A DNA stretch of 64,000 nt, from NCBI RefSeq assembly GCF_013334205.1, contig NZ_CP054424.1, forward strand, positions 3,678,001-3,742,000, read 5' to 3'. The notes under the pieces are model-generated. The model made no database searches and was not told the DNA's origin. It was given only the letters and a program-made list of their open reading frames with translations. The position numbers were made by a program, and so were the translations under genes. How positions within the stretch are numbered: the first letter of the stretch is position 1; the number at the start of each line of letters is the position of its first letter. Source of the DNA: Rhodoferax sp. BAB1. Lineage in GTDB: Bacteria > Pseudomonadota > Gammaproteobacteria > Burkholderiales > Burkholderiaceae_C. Below, in pieces: positions 17,124 to 23,931 of this stretch.

Positions 17124-18379
17124 ACCAGCTTCAATTGTTCCTGCCCTGCGCCGCCGGCGTCGAGGACTATCTGGCCCCCGAGATCCTGCGGATCACGGAC
17201 CTGCCGCCGGGCTGCATCACCAAACAACGTGGCGGGGTGGCGGTGCGCACCTCGTTTGCGCAGGCCATGCTGCTCAATCTCTACAGCCGCCTGGCGCAGC
17301 GTGTGCTGGTGCTGGTGTCCTACACCGAGTACCGCAGCGAGCAGGACCTGTACCGCGCCGCCATGGCAGTGCCCTGGGAGCAGTGGTTCACACCGAAGGA
17401 AAGCATCAAGGTCGAGATCACGGCCCAGCACAGCCCGCTGACCTCGCTGAACTTCGCGGCGCTGAAGGTGAAGGATGCGGTCTGTGACCGTTTTCGCGAA
17501 ACCTCGGGCGGCGTGCGCCCCGATGTGGACACCCAGTGGCCCGATGTGCGCATCTACGCCCACCTGACCACCGACAGCTGCTCACTCTACATCGACACCT
17601 CGGGCGAACCGCTGTTCAAGCGCGGCTGGCGCGAGGACAAGGGTGATGCGCCCCTGAAGGAAACCCTGGCCGCCGCCATGATCGCCGCCAGCGGCTGGGC
17701 CGAGGGCGACGCCGACGGTGACCTGACGCCGCTGTACGACCCCTGCTGCGGCAGCGGCACCATCGCCATCGAGGCGGCGCAGATTGCCTGCAACATCGCG
17801 GCCGGTTCCCTGCGTCGTTTTGCCTTCGAGAAATACCGCCCCTTCCGCGCCCCCGAATGGGCCGAGATGAAGAGCGAGGCCGCGCAGGCGGTGGTCAAGC
17901 CCGAGCCGGGCCAGGCCGCGCTGATCTACGGCAGCGACGTGTCGCACCGCATGGTGGACTTTGCCCAGCGCAATGCCCAGCGGGCCGGCGTGGCTGACGT
18001 GATCGAGTTCCGTGGCGGTGACGCCCTGCAGCGCATGCCGCCCTGCGCCACGCCGGGTGTGATGCTGGTCAACCCGCCCTATGGCGAACGCATCGAGGCC
18101 GGCGGCTTTGCGGGCGCCGCGCGCTTTGGCGCGCGTGAGCTGCCCGAGACGGAACAGGCCGGCGACGACAACGAATTCTTCAGCAAGCTGGCCAGCCACT
18201 GGAAGAAGAACTACAGCGGCTGGACCGCCTGGGTGCTCACGCCCGACCTCAAATTGCCCAGCAAGATGCGCCTGAAGGAATCGCGCCGTGTGCCCATGTG
18301 GAACGGCCCGCTGGAGTGCCGGCTCTTCAAGTTCGAGATGATCAGGGGCTCGGCACGCGAGAAACCGGGCCAGCCATGA
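17120..18379 (+). CDS. THUMP-domain class I RNA methyltransferase (RlmL N-terminal/YpsC-like)
   Basis: 419 residues from a GTG that overlaps the rpoN stop. The N-terminal part (about 1-160) is a THUMP/ferredoxin-like RNA-binding region. The catalytic part has a SAM-binding motif near DPCCGSGTIAIEAA and the catalytic VNPPYGERI. The NPPY motif indicates base N-methylation, and the family includes 23S rRNA m2G2445 methyltransferase. It lacks the second methyltransferase domain of E. coli RlmL. Overlaps at both ends (rpoN, PIN gene) suggest one transcript. Confidence 0.88.
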   Translation: MNQLQLFLPCAAGVEDYLAPEILRITDLPPGCITKQRGGVAVRTSFAQAMLLNLYSRLAQRVLVLVSYTEYRSEQDLYRAAMAVPWEQWFTPKESIKVEITAQHSPLTSLNFAALKVKDAVCDRFRETSGGVRPDVDTQWPDVRIYAHLTTDSCSLYIDTSGEPLFKRGWREDKGDAPLKETLAAAMIAASGWAEGDADGDLTPLYDPCCGSGTIAIEAAQIACNIAAGSLRRFAFEKYRPFRAPEWAEMKSEAAQAVVKPEPGQAALIYGSDVSHRMVDFAQRNAQRAGVADVIEFRGGDALQRMPPCATPGVMLVNPPYGERIEAGGFAGAARFGARELPETEQAGDDNEFFSKLASHWKKNYSGWTAWVLTPDLKLPSKMRLKESRRVPMWNGPLECRLFKFEMIRGSAREKPGQP

Positions 18380-18789
18380 TCGTGCTGGACACCAACATCG
18401 TGCTGGATCTGCTGGTCTTCGATGACCCGGCCACGCCGCCACTGAAAGAGGCGCTCGACAGCCGCCAGCTGCAATGGATCGCCACGCCCGCCATGCGCGA
18501 GGAACTGGTCCGCGTGCTGGCCTATCCGCACATCGCCGCGCGCCTGGCCTACTACCAGCTCGGCGTCGACGCGGTGCTGGCCGCTTTCGACCGGCAGGTG
18601 CAGATCGTCGAGACGGCCCCGCGGGTGTCTTGCGTCTGCAAGGACCCGGACGACCAGAAGTTCATCGACCTGGCCGTGGCGCACCGCGCGCTGCTGCTGA
18701 GCAAGGACCACGCCGTGTTGCGCCTCAAGCGACGACTGTTGCCGCTGGGGGTGAGCACCGCCCCGGCCCTGGCCGCCGCGACCCACTGA
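18376..18789 (+). CDS. PIN-domain putative ribonuclease
   Basis: 137 residues covering a complete PIN domain: Asp5 (VLDTNIVLDLL), Glu42/Glu43 (MREEL), and the DPDDQKFIDLA motif with Asp93 and Asp98, the acidic residues expected to hold Mg2+. It matches the group annotated as putative toxin-antitoxin toxin components. There is no small antitoxin ORF beside it: upstream is the RNA methyltransferase, overlapping as ATGA, and downstream the SEC-C gene. It may therefore be an RNA-processing PIN protein rather than a toxin. Confidence 0.85.
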   Translation: MIVLDTNIVLDLLVFDDPATPPLKEALDSRQLQWIATPAMREELVRVLAYPHIAARLAYYQLGVDAVLAAFDRQVQIVETAPRVSCVCKDPDDQKFIDLAVAHRALLLSKDHAVLRLKRRLLPLGVSTAPALAAATH

Positions 18790-18810
18790 TCACCACCCTC
18801 GGGAACGACC

Positions 18811-19602
18811 ATGACGACATCCGACAACCCCCAACCCGGCGAGCTGTTGCAGCCCGAAGATTTCGACGAGCTCGACGCCATCCTCGACGATCTGCGCGAA
18901 CGCGACGAGGAAATCCCGCAGTGGGAATTCTGCGAAGGCTTTCTGGCCGCCCTGGTCTGCTGCCGCCGGCCCATCCCTGCGGCGGAATACCTGCCGGTGC
19001 TGCTGGGCATGGACGATGCCGGGGCCGTCGCGCCCTTTGCCGATGCCGCCCAGCGCGAGCGCTTTCTCGCGCTCTGGACCCGGCGCTGGCAGGAGGTGCA
19101 AACGGCACTCGATGCCGAGGTCGAGAACCTGGAGGACGAAGCGGCCTACCAGCCCGAGGTCATGGACGTGCGTGGTGCGATCGCAGCCTTGTCGCCGGCG
19201 GAACGTGCGGAGCTCGGTGACGAGGTGCCGGCCTTCGCCCAGGTCTGGGCCCTGGGATTCATGTTCGCCGTGGAGAACTGGCCCGAGGAGTGGGCGCCCC
19301 CGCGCGACAAGGAAGCGGCCGAGTGGCTGGATGCCTCGCTGCAGGCCATGGTGGCCATGACCGAAGACGACACGGCCCCGCCCGAGATTTCACCCTTCGG
19401 CGACGACACGCCGCCTTCGGTCAGCGTGGAGCGGCTCAACGCCTTCGGTGACGCGATCTGGGCCGTCTACGACCTGCGCGAGATCTGGCGCAGCATCGGC
19501 CCGCGGGTGGAAACCGTGCGCAAGGAAACGACGCCCGGCCGCAACGACCTCTGTTATTGCGGCAGCGGGAAGAAGTACAAGAAGTGCCACGGCGCGACCT
19601 GA
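18811..19602 (+). CDS. YecA/UPF0149-like protein with C-terminal SEC-C motif
   Basis: 263 residues. The first about 190 form the UPF0149 helical domain (FCEGFLAALVCCRRPI, EEWAPPRDKEAAEWLDASL). The last about 22 carry the SEC-C zinc motif (CYCGSGKKYKKCHG), the same kind of zinc finger as on SecA. YecA-type proteins contact the ribosome and SecA-related steps; the function here is unproven. Its stop codon lies at the first base of the 144-bp inverted repeat. Confidence 0.88.
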   Translation: MTTSDNPQPGELLQPEDFDELDAILDDLRERDEEIPQWEFCEGFLAALVCCRRPIPAAEYLPVLLGMDDAGAVAPFADAAQRERFLALWTRRWQEVQTALDAEVENLEDEAAYQPEVMDVRGAIAALSPAERAELGDEVPAFAQVWALGFMFAVENWPEEWAPPRDKEAAEWLDASLQAMVAMTEDDTAPPEISPFGDDTPPSVSVERLNAFGDAIWAVYDLREIWRSIGPRVETVRKETTPGRNDLCYCGSGKKYKKCHGAT

Positions 19603-19745
19603 GAACTTGTGAATAAATCTACTGCGCGGCCCGATCGCCGCGTTGGGCGGTGCGCGCCATCCTCACGTACAGCAAGTACGTTCCGGTGGCTGTGCTCCGT
19701 CCGCCTTGCGCGCGGGCCGCTCGCTACGATTTCTTCACAAGTTCT
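19602..19745. repeat. 144-bp imperfect palindromic element with 12-bp perfect ends
   Basis: The ends are perfect 12-bp inverted repeats (AGAACTTGTGAA at 19602-19613 and its complement at 19734-19745). Both arms continue inward with an imperfect match: AAATC at about 19615 and 19728, and GCGGCCCG against CGGGCCGC. The centre holds a small hairpin, ACGTAC-N5-GTACGT (about 19666-19682). It fills the gap between two convergent genes and starts exactly at the end of the SEC-C gene. It contains no plausible ORF. It looks like a REP/MITE-type mobile repeat that may also act as a bidirectional terminator. Confidence 0.75.
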
Positions 19746-19757
19746 ACGCTGCCGGCT

Positions 19758-20657
19758 CTATACAAAGAAGTTCTTCAGTGCGGCGGCCGTTTCCTGCGGC
19801 AGTTCCTCGGGGATGAAATGCCCGGCCGTCAGCAGCTGGCCGCTGACGGTGGCGCAGCATTGCGCCTGCCAGAGCTCCAATGGCTTGAAGAGCCGGTTCA
19901 CCACGCCGCGCTCGCCCCAGATCACCAGCGTGTCGCAGGCGATCTTCTGACCGTGCGCGCGGCTGGTCCGGTCGTGTTCCAGGTCGATGCCGGCGCTGGC
20001 GCGGTAGTCCTCGCAGGCACCGTGGATGGCCTCGGGTCTGCAGAAGCAGCGTTCGTACTCGGCCAGGGCCAACGGTTCGATGTAGTCCAGTCCCTGGGAT
20101 CCCCAGCCGCCTAGCTTGGCGTGCAGGTAGGTCCTGGCGTCGGCCCCGATCATGCGTTCGGGCAGGGGCCAGGGCTGGATCAGGTGGAACCAGTGGTAAT
20201 AGGCGCGTGCGAAGGCCATGTCGGTGGCGGCGTACATGTCCAGCGTGGGCGCGATGTCGATCACGCAGAGTTTCTCCACCTTCTCGGCGTGGTCCAGCGC
20301 CAGACGATGCGCGACGCGGCCGCCGCGGTCGTGGCCGCAGAGGAAGAAGGTGGGACAGCCCAACTGGTCCATCACGTCCACCAGGTCCTGGGCCATGGTG
20401 CGCTTGCTGTAGTTGCCGTGGTCGGGCAGGCCGGCGGGTTGGGCCGAGTCGCCGTAACCACGCAGGTCGGGCAGCACGATCCAGTAGTCCTGCTGCAGCT
20501 GCTGCACCACGCGGTGCCAGAGTGCATGGGTCTGCGGGAAGCCGTGCACCAGCAACAGCGCGGGCTTGCTGCCACGCGCAGTGACGGGCACACGCGCATG
20601 GATCTGTACGCCGTTGACGTCGAAGCGACGGGGCTCGAAACCATCAAACCAGTTCAT
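19758..20657 (-). CDS. Haloacetate (fluoroacetate) dehalogenase-like alpha/beta hydrolase
   Basis: 299 residues with the alpha/beta-hydrolase fold (LLVHGFPQTH, DLRGYGDSAQP). Comparing residues with the known fluoroacetate dehalogenase of Rhodopseudomonas: nucleophile Asp110 with Arg111 and Arg114 (GHDRGGR), acid Asp134, base His280 (AGHFIPEE), and halide-pocket His155-Trp156 (YYHWFHL) with Tyr218. All are present at nearly identical numbering. No signal peptide, so cytosolic. Its ATG overlaps the pncC stop, so it ends the pgpA-pncC transcript. An epoxide hydrolase is less likely because of the Arg pair and the His-Trp pair. Confidence 0.85.
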   Translation of the reverse strand: MNWFDGFEPRRFDVNGVQIHARVPVTARGSKPALLLVHGFPQTHALWHRVVQQLQQDYWIVLPDLRGYGDSAQPAGLPDHGNYSKRTMAQDLVDVMDQLGCPTFFLCGHDRGGRVAHRLALDHAEKVEKLCVIDIAPTLDMYAATDMAFARAYYHWFHLIQPWPLPERMIGADARTYLHAKLGGWGSQGLDYIEPLALAEYERCFCRPEAIHGACEDYRASAGIDLEHDRTSRAHGQKIACDTLVIWGERGVVNRLFKPLELWQAQCCATVSGQLLTAGHFIPEELPQETAAALKNFFV

Positions 20658-21136
20658 GGCAGGAGTTCGTTGAGGCGCTGCAGCGCGTGCGTGACGGTGG
20701 CGGCACGCACGGCCGCGCGGTCACCGGGGAAATTCATCTTTTCCGTCAGCACCTGCCCCGGCAGCGCAAAGCCGAACCAGACCAGGCCCACGGGTTTGTC
20801 GGGGGTGCCGCCGGTGGGGCCGGCCACGCCGGTGACGGCCACGGCCACCTGGGCCCGGGAACGCGCCAATGCGCCGGCGGCCATGGCACGTGCCACTTCC
20901 TCGCTGACGGCACCGTGTTGTTTGAGCAGCGCAGTCTCCACACCCAGCAGTTCGTTCTTGGCCGTGTTGGAGTAGCTGACGAAGCCGCGTTCGAACCAGT
21001 TGCTCGAACCGCTGAGGTCGGTGCAGGCACCGGCGATCAGGCCGCCGGTGCAACTCTCGGCTGTGACCAGCATCCACTGGCGCTGCTGCAGCTGCGCGGC
21101 GAGGCGTTCGATCAGGGGGAGGGTGTCCGCGCTCAC
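20654..21136 (-). CDS. pncC: Nicotinamide-nucleotide amidohydrolase PncC (CinA C-terminal family)
   Basis: 160 residues making up a stand-alone CinA C-terminal domain: TAESCTGGLIAG at about 26-37, VSYSNTAKNELLGV, and VTGVAGPTGGTPDKPVG. It deamidates nicotinamide mononucleotide to nicotinate mononucleotide in pyridine-nucleotide recycling. It starts at a GTG overlapping the pgpA stop, and its own stop overlaps the hydrolase ATG. The pgpA-pncC order is common in betaproteobacteria. Confidence 0.93.
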   Translation of the reverse strand: MSADTLPLIERLAAQLQQRQWMLVTAESCTGGLIAGACTDLSGSSNWFERGFVSYSNTAKNELLGVETALLKQHGAVSEEVARAMAAGALARSRAQVAVAVTGVAGPTGGTPDKPVGLVWFGFALPGQVLTEKMNFPGDRAAVRAATVTHALQRLNELLP

Positions 21137-21681
21137 AGCGTTCTCCACAGCGCGATCAGCAGCAGGGTGCAGAAGGCGGCGACCAGGTCGTCCAGCATGA
21201 TGCCCCAGCCGGCCTTGGCCCAGCCGTGGCGCGCGTGGCTGGGGTCCATGTCGTGGTACAGGCGGTCGGCCCAGCCCACCGGGCCGGGCTTGGCGGCATC
21301 GAAATAGCGGAACAGCACAAAGGCCAGCAGCTGCTCGGGCCAGCCGGCGGGCATGATGAGCCACAGCACCAGCCAGAAGGCGAGGATCTCGTCCCAGACG
21401 ATGCAGCCCGGGTCGCCCGCGTGCAGGTGGCGCGCGGTGACGCTGCAGGCCCACCAGCCCAGCGGCAGCGCGAGCAGCAGCAGCAGGCCCCAGCGCGCCT
21501 CGTTCATCCAGGGCTGCAGCGCGAGAAAGGCGACCCAGGCCCAGAGGGTGCCCACGGTGCCGGCGGCCTTGGGGCTGAGCCCCGAACCGAAACCCAGGGC
21601 GATGGCGTGGGCCGGATGCGCCAGCAGGAAACGGCCGGTGGGCCGGGTCATGGGCGGACGCAGGGGGCTGGGGGCGTTCAT
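21133..21681 (-). CDS. pgpA: Phosphatidylglycerophosphatase A
   Basis: 182 residues with about four membrane helices and PgpA signatures: GFGSGLSPKAAGTVGTL near the N-terminus, IVWDEILAFW (the catalytic acidic helix) and FRYFDAAKPGPVGWAD. It removes the phosphate from phosphatidylglycerophosphate in the inner membrane. The ATG at 21681 is used; a second Met ten codons on is possible. It is normally next to thiL, but here a LysR gene and a small gene separate them. Confidence 0.94.
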   Translation of the reverse strand: MNAPSPLRPPMTRPTGRFLLAHPAHAIALGFGSGLSPKAAGTVGTLWAWVAFLALQPWMNEARWGLLLLLALPLGWWACSVTARHLHAGDPGCIVWDEILAFWLVLWLIMPAGWPEQLLAFVLFRYFDAAKPGPVGWADRLYHDMDPSHARHGWAKAGWGIMLDDLVAAFCTLLLIALWRTL

Positions 21682-21688
21682 GCGGCGA

Positions 21689-22606
21689 TTATGGTGGAGC
21701 GCCGGGTGCGGCGGCCAGGTCACGCAGCCACTCGGCCCAGTAGTCGATGCAGGCGCGGATCTTGGGCAGGCGGTGCCGCTCCTGCAGCATCACGGCGTAG
21801 ATGGGTACGGGCATGGCGCTGAAGTGGCCCTGCAGCACGGGCACGAGTTCGCCGCGCTCCACCATGGGCCGCGCCAGCAGGTCCATGAGGCGGGCGATGC
21901 CCGCGCCCTGCAGGGCCAGGGCCACGATGACCGAGGAGTTGTCGGTGCGCGTGTGGCCCTGCACCAGCAGCTCCTGGCCCTTGCCACCCTGGGCCAGGGG
22001 CCAGCGGTTGAGCAGGGGGCTGGCACTGTTGCCGATCAGGCGGTGCTGCGCCAGCTCGTCCGGGTGTTGCGGTGTGCCGTGGGCGGCCAGGTAGGCGGGC
22101 GCTGCGTAGAGCGAGCGCCCGGAGTGGCCGATCTCGCGTGCCACCAGGGTTTCGCTGCTGGGGGAGCCCGAGCGGATGGCGATGTCGATGCCGTCGCGTG
22201 CCATGTCGGCCAGGCGGTCGTCGGCATTGATGTCCAGCTGCAGCTGCGGGTAACGCCGGTACAGGCCGCTCAGGCCGGGCGCGATCACGACCTGGGCCAC
22301 CAGGGGGCTGGCGCTGATGCGCACCCAGCCGCCAGGGCCGGCCAGCTTGCCACTGAGTTCGCTGGCCAGTTCATCGCGGGTGTCGAGCAGGCGGCGCGCA
22401 TGGGCGAGGAAGGTGTCGCCCTCGTCGGTCAGGCTTAGGCCGTGGGTCGTGCGGTGCAGCAGGCGCACACCGCAGTCGGCTTCGAGCCGCGCCAGCGCAC
22501 GCGTGACCTGGCTGACCGGCACATTGCGCTCGCGCGCCACGGCCGAGAGGGTGCCCAGCTCGGTGATGCGGGCGAACAGGGCGACATCGTCCAACTGCAA
22601 TTGCAT
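21689..22606 (-). CDS. LysR-family transcriptional regulator
   Basis: 305 residues. The N-terminal winged HTH is at about 1-62 (LGTLSAVARERNVPVSQVTRALARLEADCGVRLLHRT), followed by the periplasmic-binding-like effector domain. It belongs to the broad CrgA/AaeR-like group with a short hinge. It diverges from an 80-codon gene; the shared 129-bp region has a strong palindrome at 22623-22647. The effector is unknown. Confidence 0.93.
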   Translation of the reverse strand: MQLQLDDVALFARITELGTLSAVARERNVPVSQVTRALARLEADCGVRLLHRTTHGLSLTDEGDTFLAHARRLLDTRDELASELSGKLAGPGGWVRISASPLVAQVVIAPGLSGLYRRYPQLQLDINADDRLADMARDGIDIAIRSGSPSSETLVAREIGHSGRSLYAAPAYLAAHGTPQHPDELAQHRLIGNSASPLLNRWPLAQGGKGQELLVQGHTRTDNSSVIVALALQGAGIARLMDLLARPMVERGELVPVLQGHFSAMPVPIYAVMLQERHRLPKIRACIDYWAEWLRDLAAAPGAPP

Positions 22607-22622
22607 GACAAACAGTATGGCC

Positions 22623-22647
22623 TGGTTTTGCATTAACTGCAAAACCA
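22623..22647. promoter_or_regulatory. LysR operator palindrome
   Basis: Perfect 10-bp inverted repeat TGGTTTTGCA-TTAAC-TGCAAAACCA. Its inner TGCA-N5-TGCA gives the LysR T-N11-A box. It lies 17 bp before the LysR ATG and about 90 bp before the divergent gene, the usual place for an autoregulatory LysR site. Binding itself is inference. Confidence 0.7.
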
Positions 22648-22735
22648 TCTTCGATTTTTTGCCGTTTCCGTCCCCTGCTTCAGCCAATAAAGTGCAAGCC
22701 ATGCCGACTTTCATTCCGGCATCAAGGAGCAGAGC

Positions 22736-22978
22736 ATGAGCACCGAGTCCCAGCACAGCATGCAGCGTCTTTACAGCGCCGCCGACTGGAACGCCCTGCA
22801 CGAGCAGGCCCTGCGCCAGGCCCAGGCCCTGCGGCGCGAGGCCTGGGCCGATTTCTGGCGCGGCACCGACAGTGTCTGTTCGGCCGGTCTGGCCACGGCG
22901 CAGCGCAGCGCCCGGCGTCTCGCCCACAGCCTGGGTCGGCACGCGCAGCTGCGCGGCGGCCCCGTTCAGGCGAAGTGA
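22736..22978 (+). CDS. Small hypothetical protein, possible LysR target
   Basis: 80 residues, alpha-helical, rich in Ala, Arg and Gln (LHEQALRQAQALRREAWADF), with no signal peptide, membrane helix or cysteine motif; I do not recognise a family. A good Shine-Dalgarno AAGGAG at about 22724-22729 and divergence from a LysR gene support it as real. Its last 13 bp overlap the end of thiL on the other strand. The charged amphipathic helices are loosely phasin-like, which is only an impression. Confidence 0.65.
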   Translation: MSTESQHSMQRLYSAADWNALHEQALRQAQALRREAWADFWRGTDSVCSAGLATAQRSARRLAHSLGRHAQLRGGPVQAK

Positions 22979-23931
22979 TCGTAGGACGTGTAGCGGCCGT
23001 CGAGTTGACGGCCCTGCGCGTCCACCACCCGCAGACCGGGTTCGGCCTCGAGCCGGCCGATGCGCGTGAGCGGTACGCCTGCTGCGCGGCCCGCCGCTTG
23101 TACCGCCGCCTGCTGCGCAACAGGCGCGCTGAGCAGCAATTCGTAATCATCCCCCCCGCCCAGCACCAGGGCCAGACGCGCCGCCTCGTCCAGTGAGGCG
23201 GCGTGCGCGGCCAGCAGTGTGCCCAGCACGGCGGCGTCGAGCCGTGCGCCGCAACCCGAGGCCTGCAGCAGATGGCCCAGATCGCCGGCCAGGCCGTCGC
23301 TCAAATCCATGGCGGCCGTGGCGATGCCGCGCAGAGACTGGCCCAGGCTCACACGCGGCGTCGGGCGTTCCAGGCGCTGGCGGGCCGCCTGCAGCACTTC
23401 GGCGGGCAAGCTGCGTTTTCCTTGCAAGGCTTCGAGCGCGAGGCGTGCATCGCCCAGCGTGCCGCTGACCCAGAGTTCGTCGCCGGGCCGTCCGCCCGAA
23501 CGCAGCAGGGCCTGTCCGCTGGGCACTTCACCGAAAACCGTGATGCAGATGTTGAGCGGGCCGCGTGTGGTATCGCCGCCCATCAGGGTGCAGCCGTGCG
23601 CATCGGCCAGCGCAAACAGGCCGCGCGCAAAACCTTCCAGCCAGGCTTCGTCGGCGCGCGGCAGCGACAGGGCCAGCGTGAAGGCCAGCGGGCGGGCGCC
23701 GCAGGCGGCCAGGTCGCTGAGGTTCACCGCCAGGGCCTTGTGGCCCAGGGCCTCGGGATCGACATCGGGAAAGAAGTGGCGGCCCTCGACCAGCATGTCG
23801 CTGGAGATGGCCAGCTGTGTGCCCGGCGTGGCCTGCAGCAGGGCGCAGTCATCGCCTATGCCCAGGGCCACGGCGGGGTTGGCGCCGCCGGGGCGCTGGA
23901 AGTAGCGCCGGATCAGCTCGAACTCACCCAT
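22966..23931 (-). CDS. thiL: Thiamine-monophosphate kinase
   Basis: 321 residues. PurM/ThiL-like ATP-binding fold with FELIRRYF at the start, the metal-binding GIGDDCALL at about 24-32, LMGGDTTRGP, and AMDLSDGLAGDLGHLL. It phosphorylates thiamine monophosphate to the active diphosphate. It overlaps the upstream PF10136 gene by 8 bp, so they are coupled. Confidence 0.95.
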   Translation of the reverse strand: MGEFELIRRYFQRPGGANPAVALGIGDDCALLQATPGTQLAISSDMLVEGRHFFPDVDPEALGHKALAVNLSDLAACGARPLAFTLALSLPRADEAWLEGFARGLFALADAHGCTLMGGDTTRGPLNICITVFGEVPSGQALLRSGGRPGDELWVSGTLGDARLALEALQGKRSLPAEVLQAARQRLERPTPRVSLGQSLRGIATAAMDLSDGLAGDLGHLLQASGCGARLDAAVLGTLLAAHAASLDEAARLALVLGGGDDYELLLSAPVAQQAAVQAAGRAAGVPLTRIGRLEAEPGLRVVDAQGRQLDGRYTSYDHFA

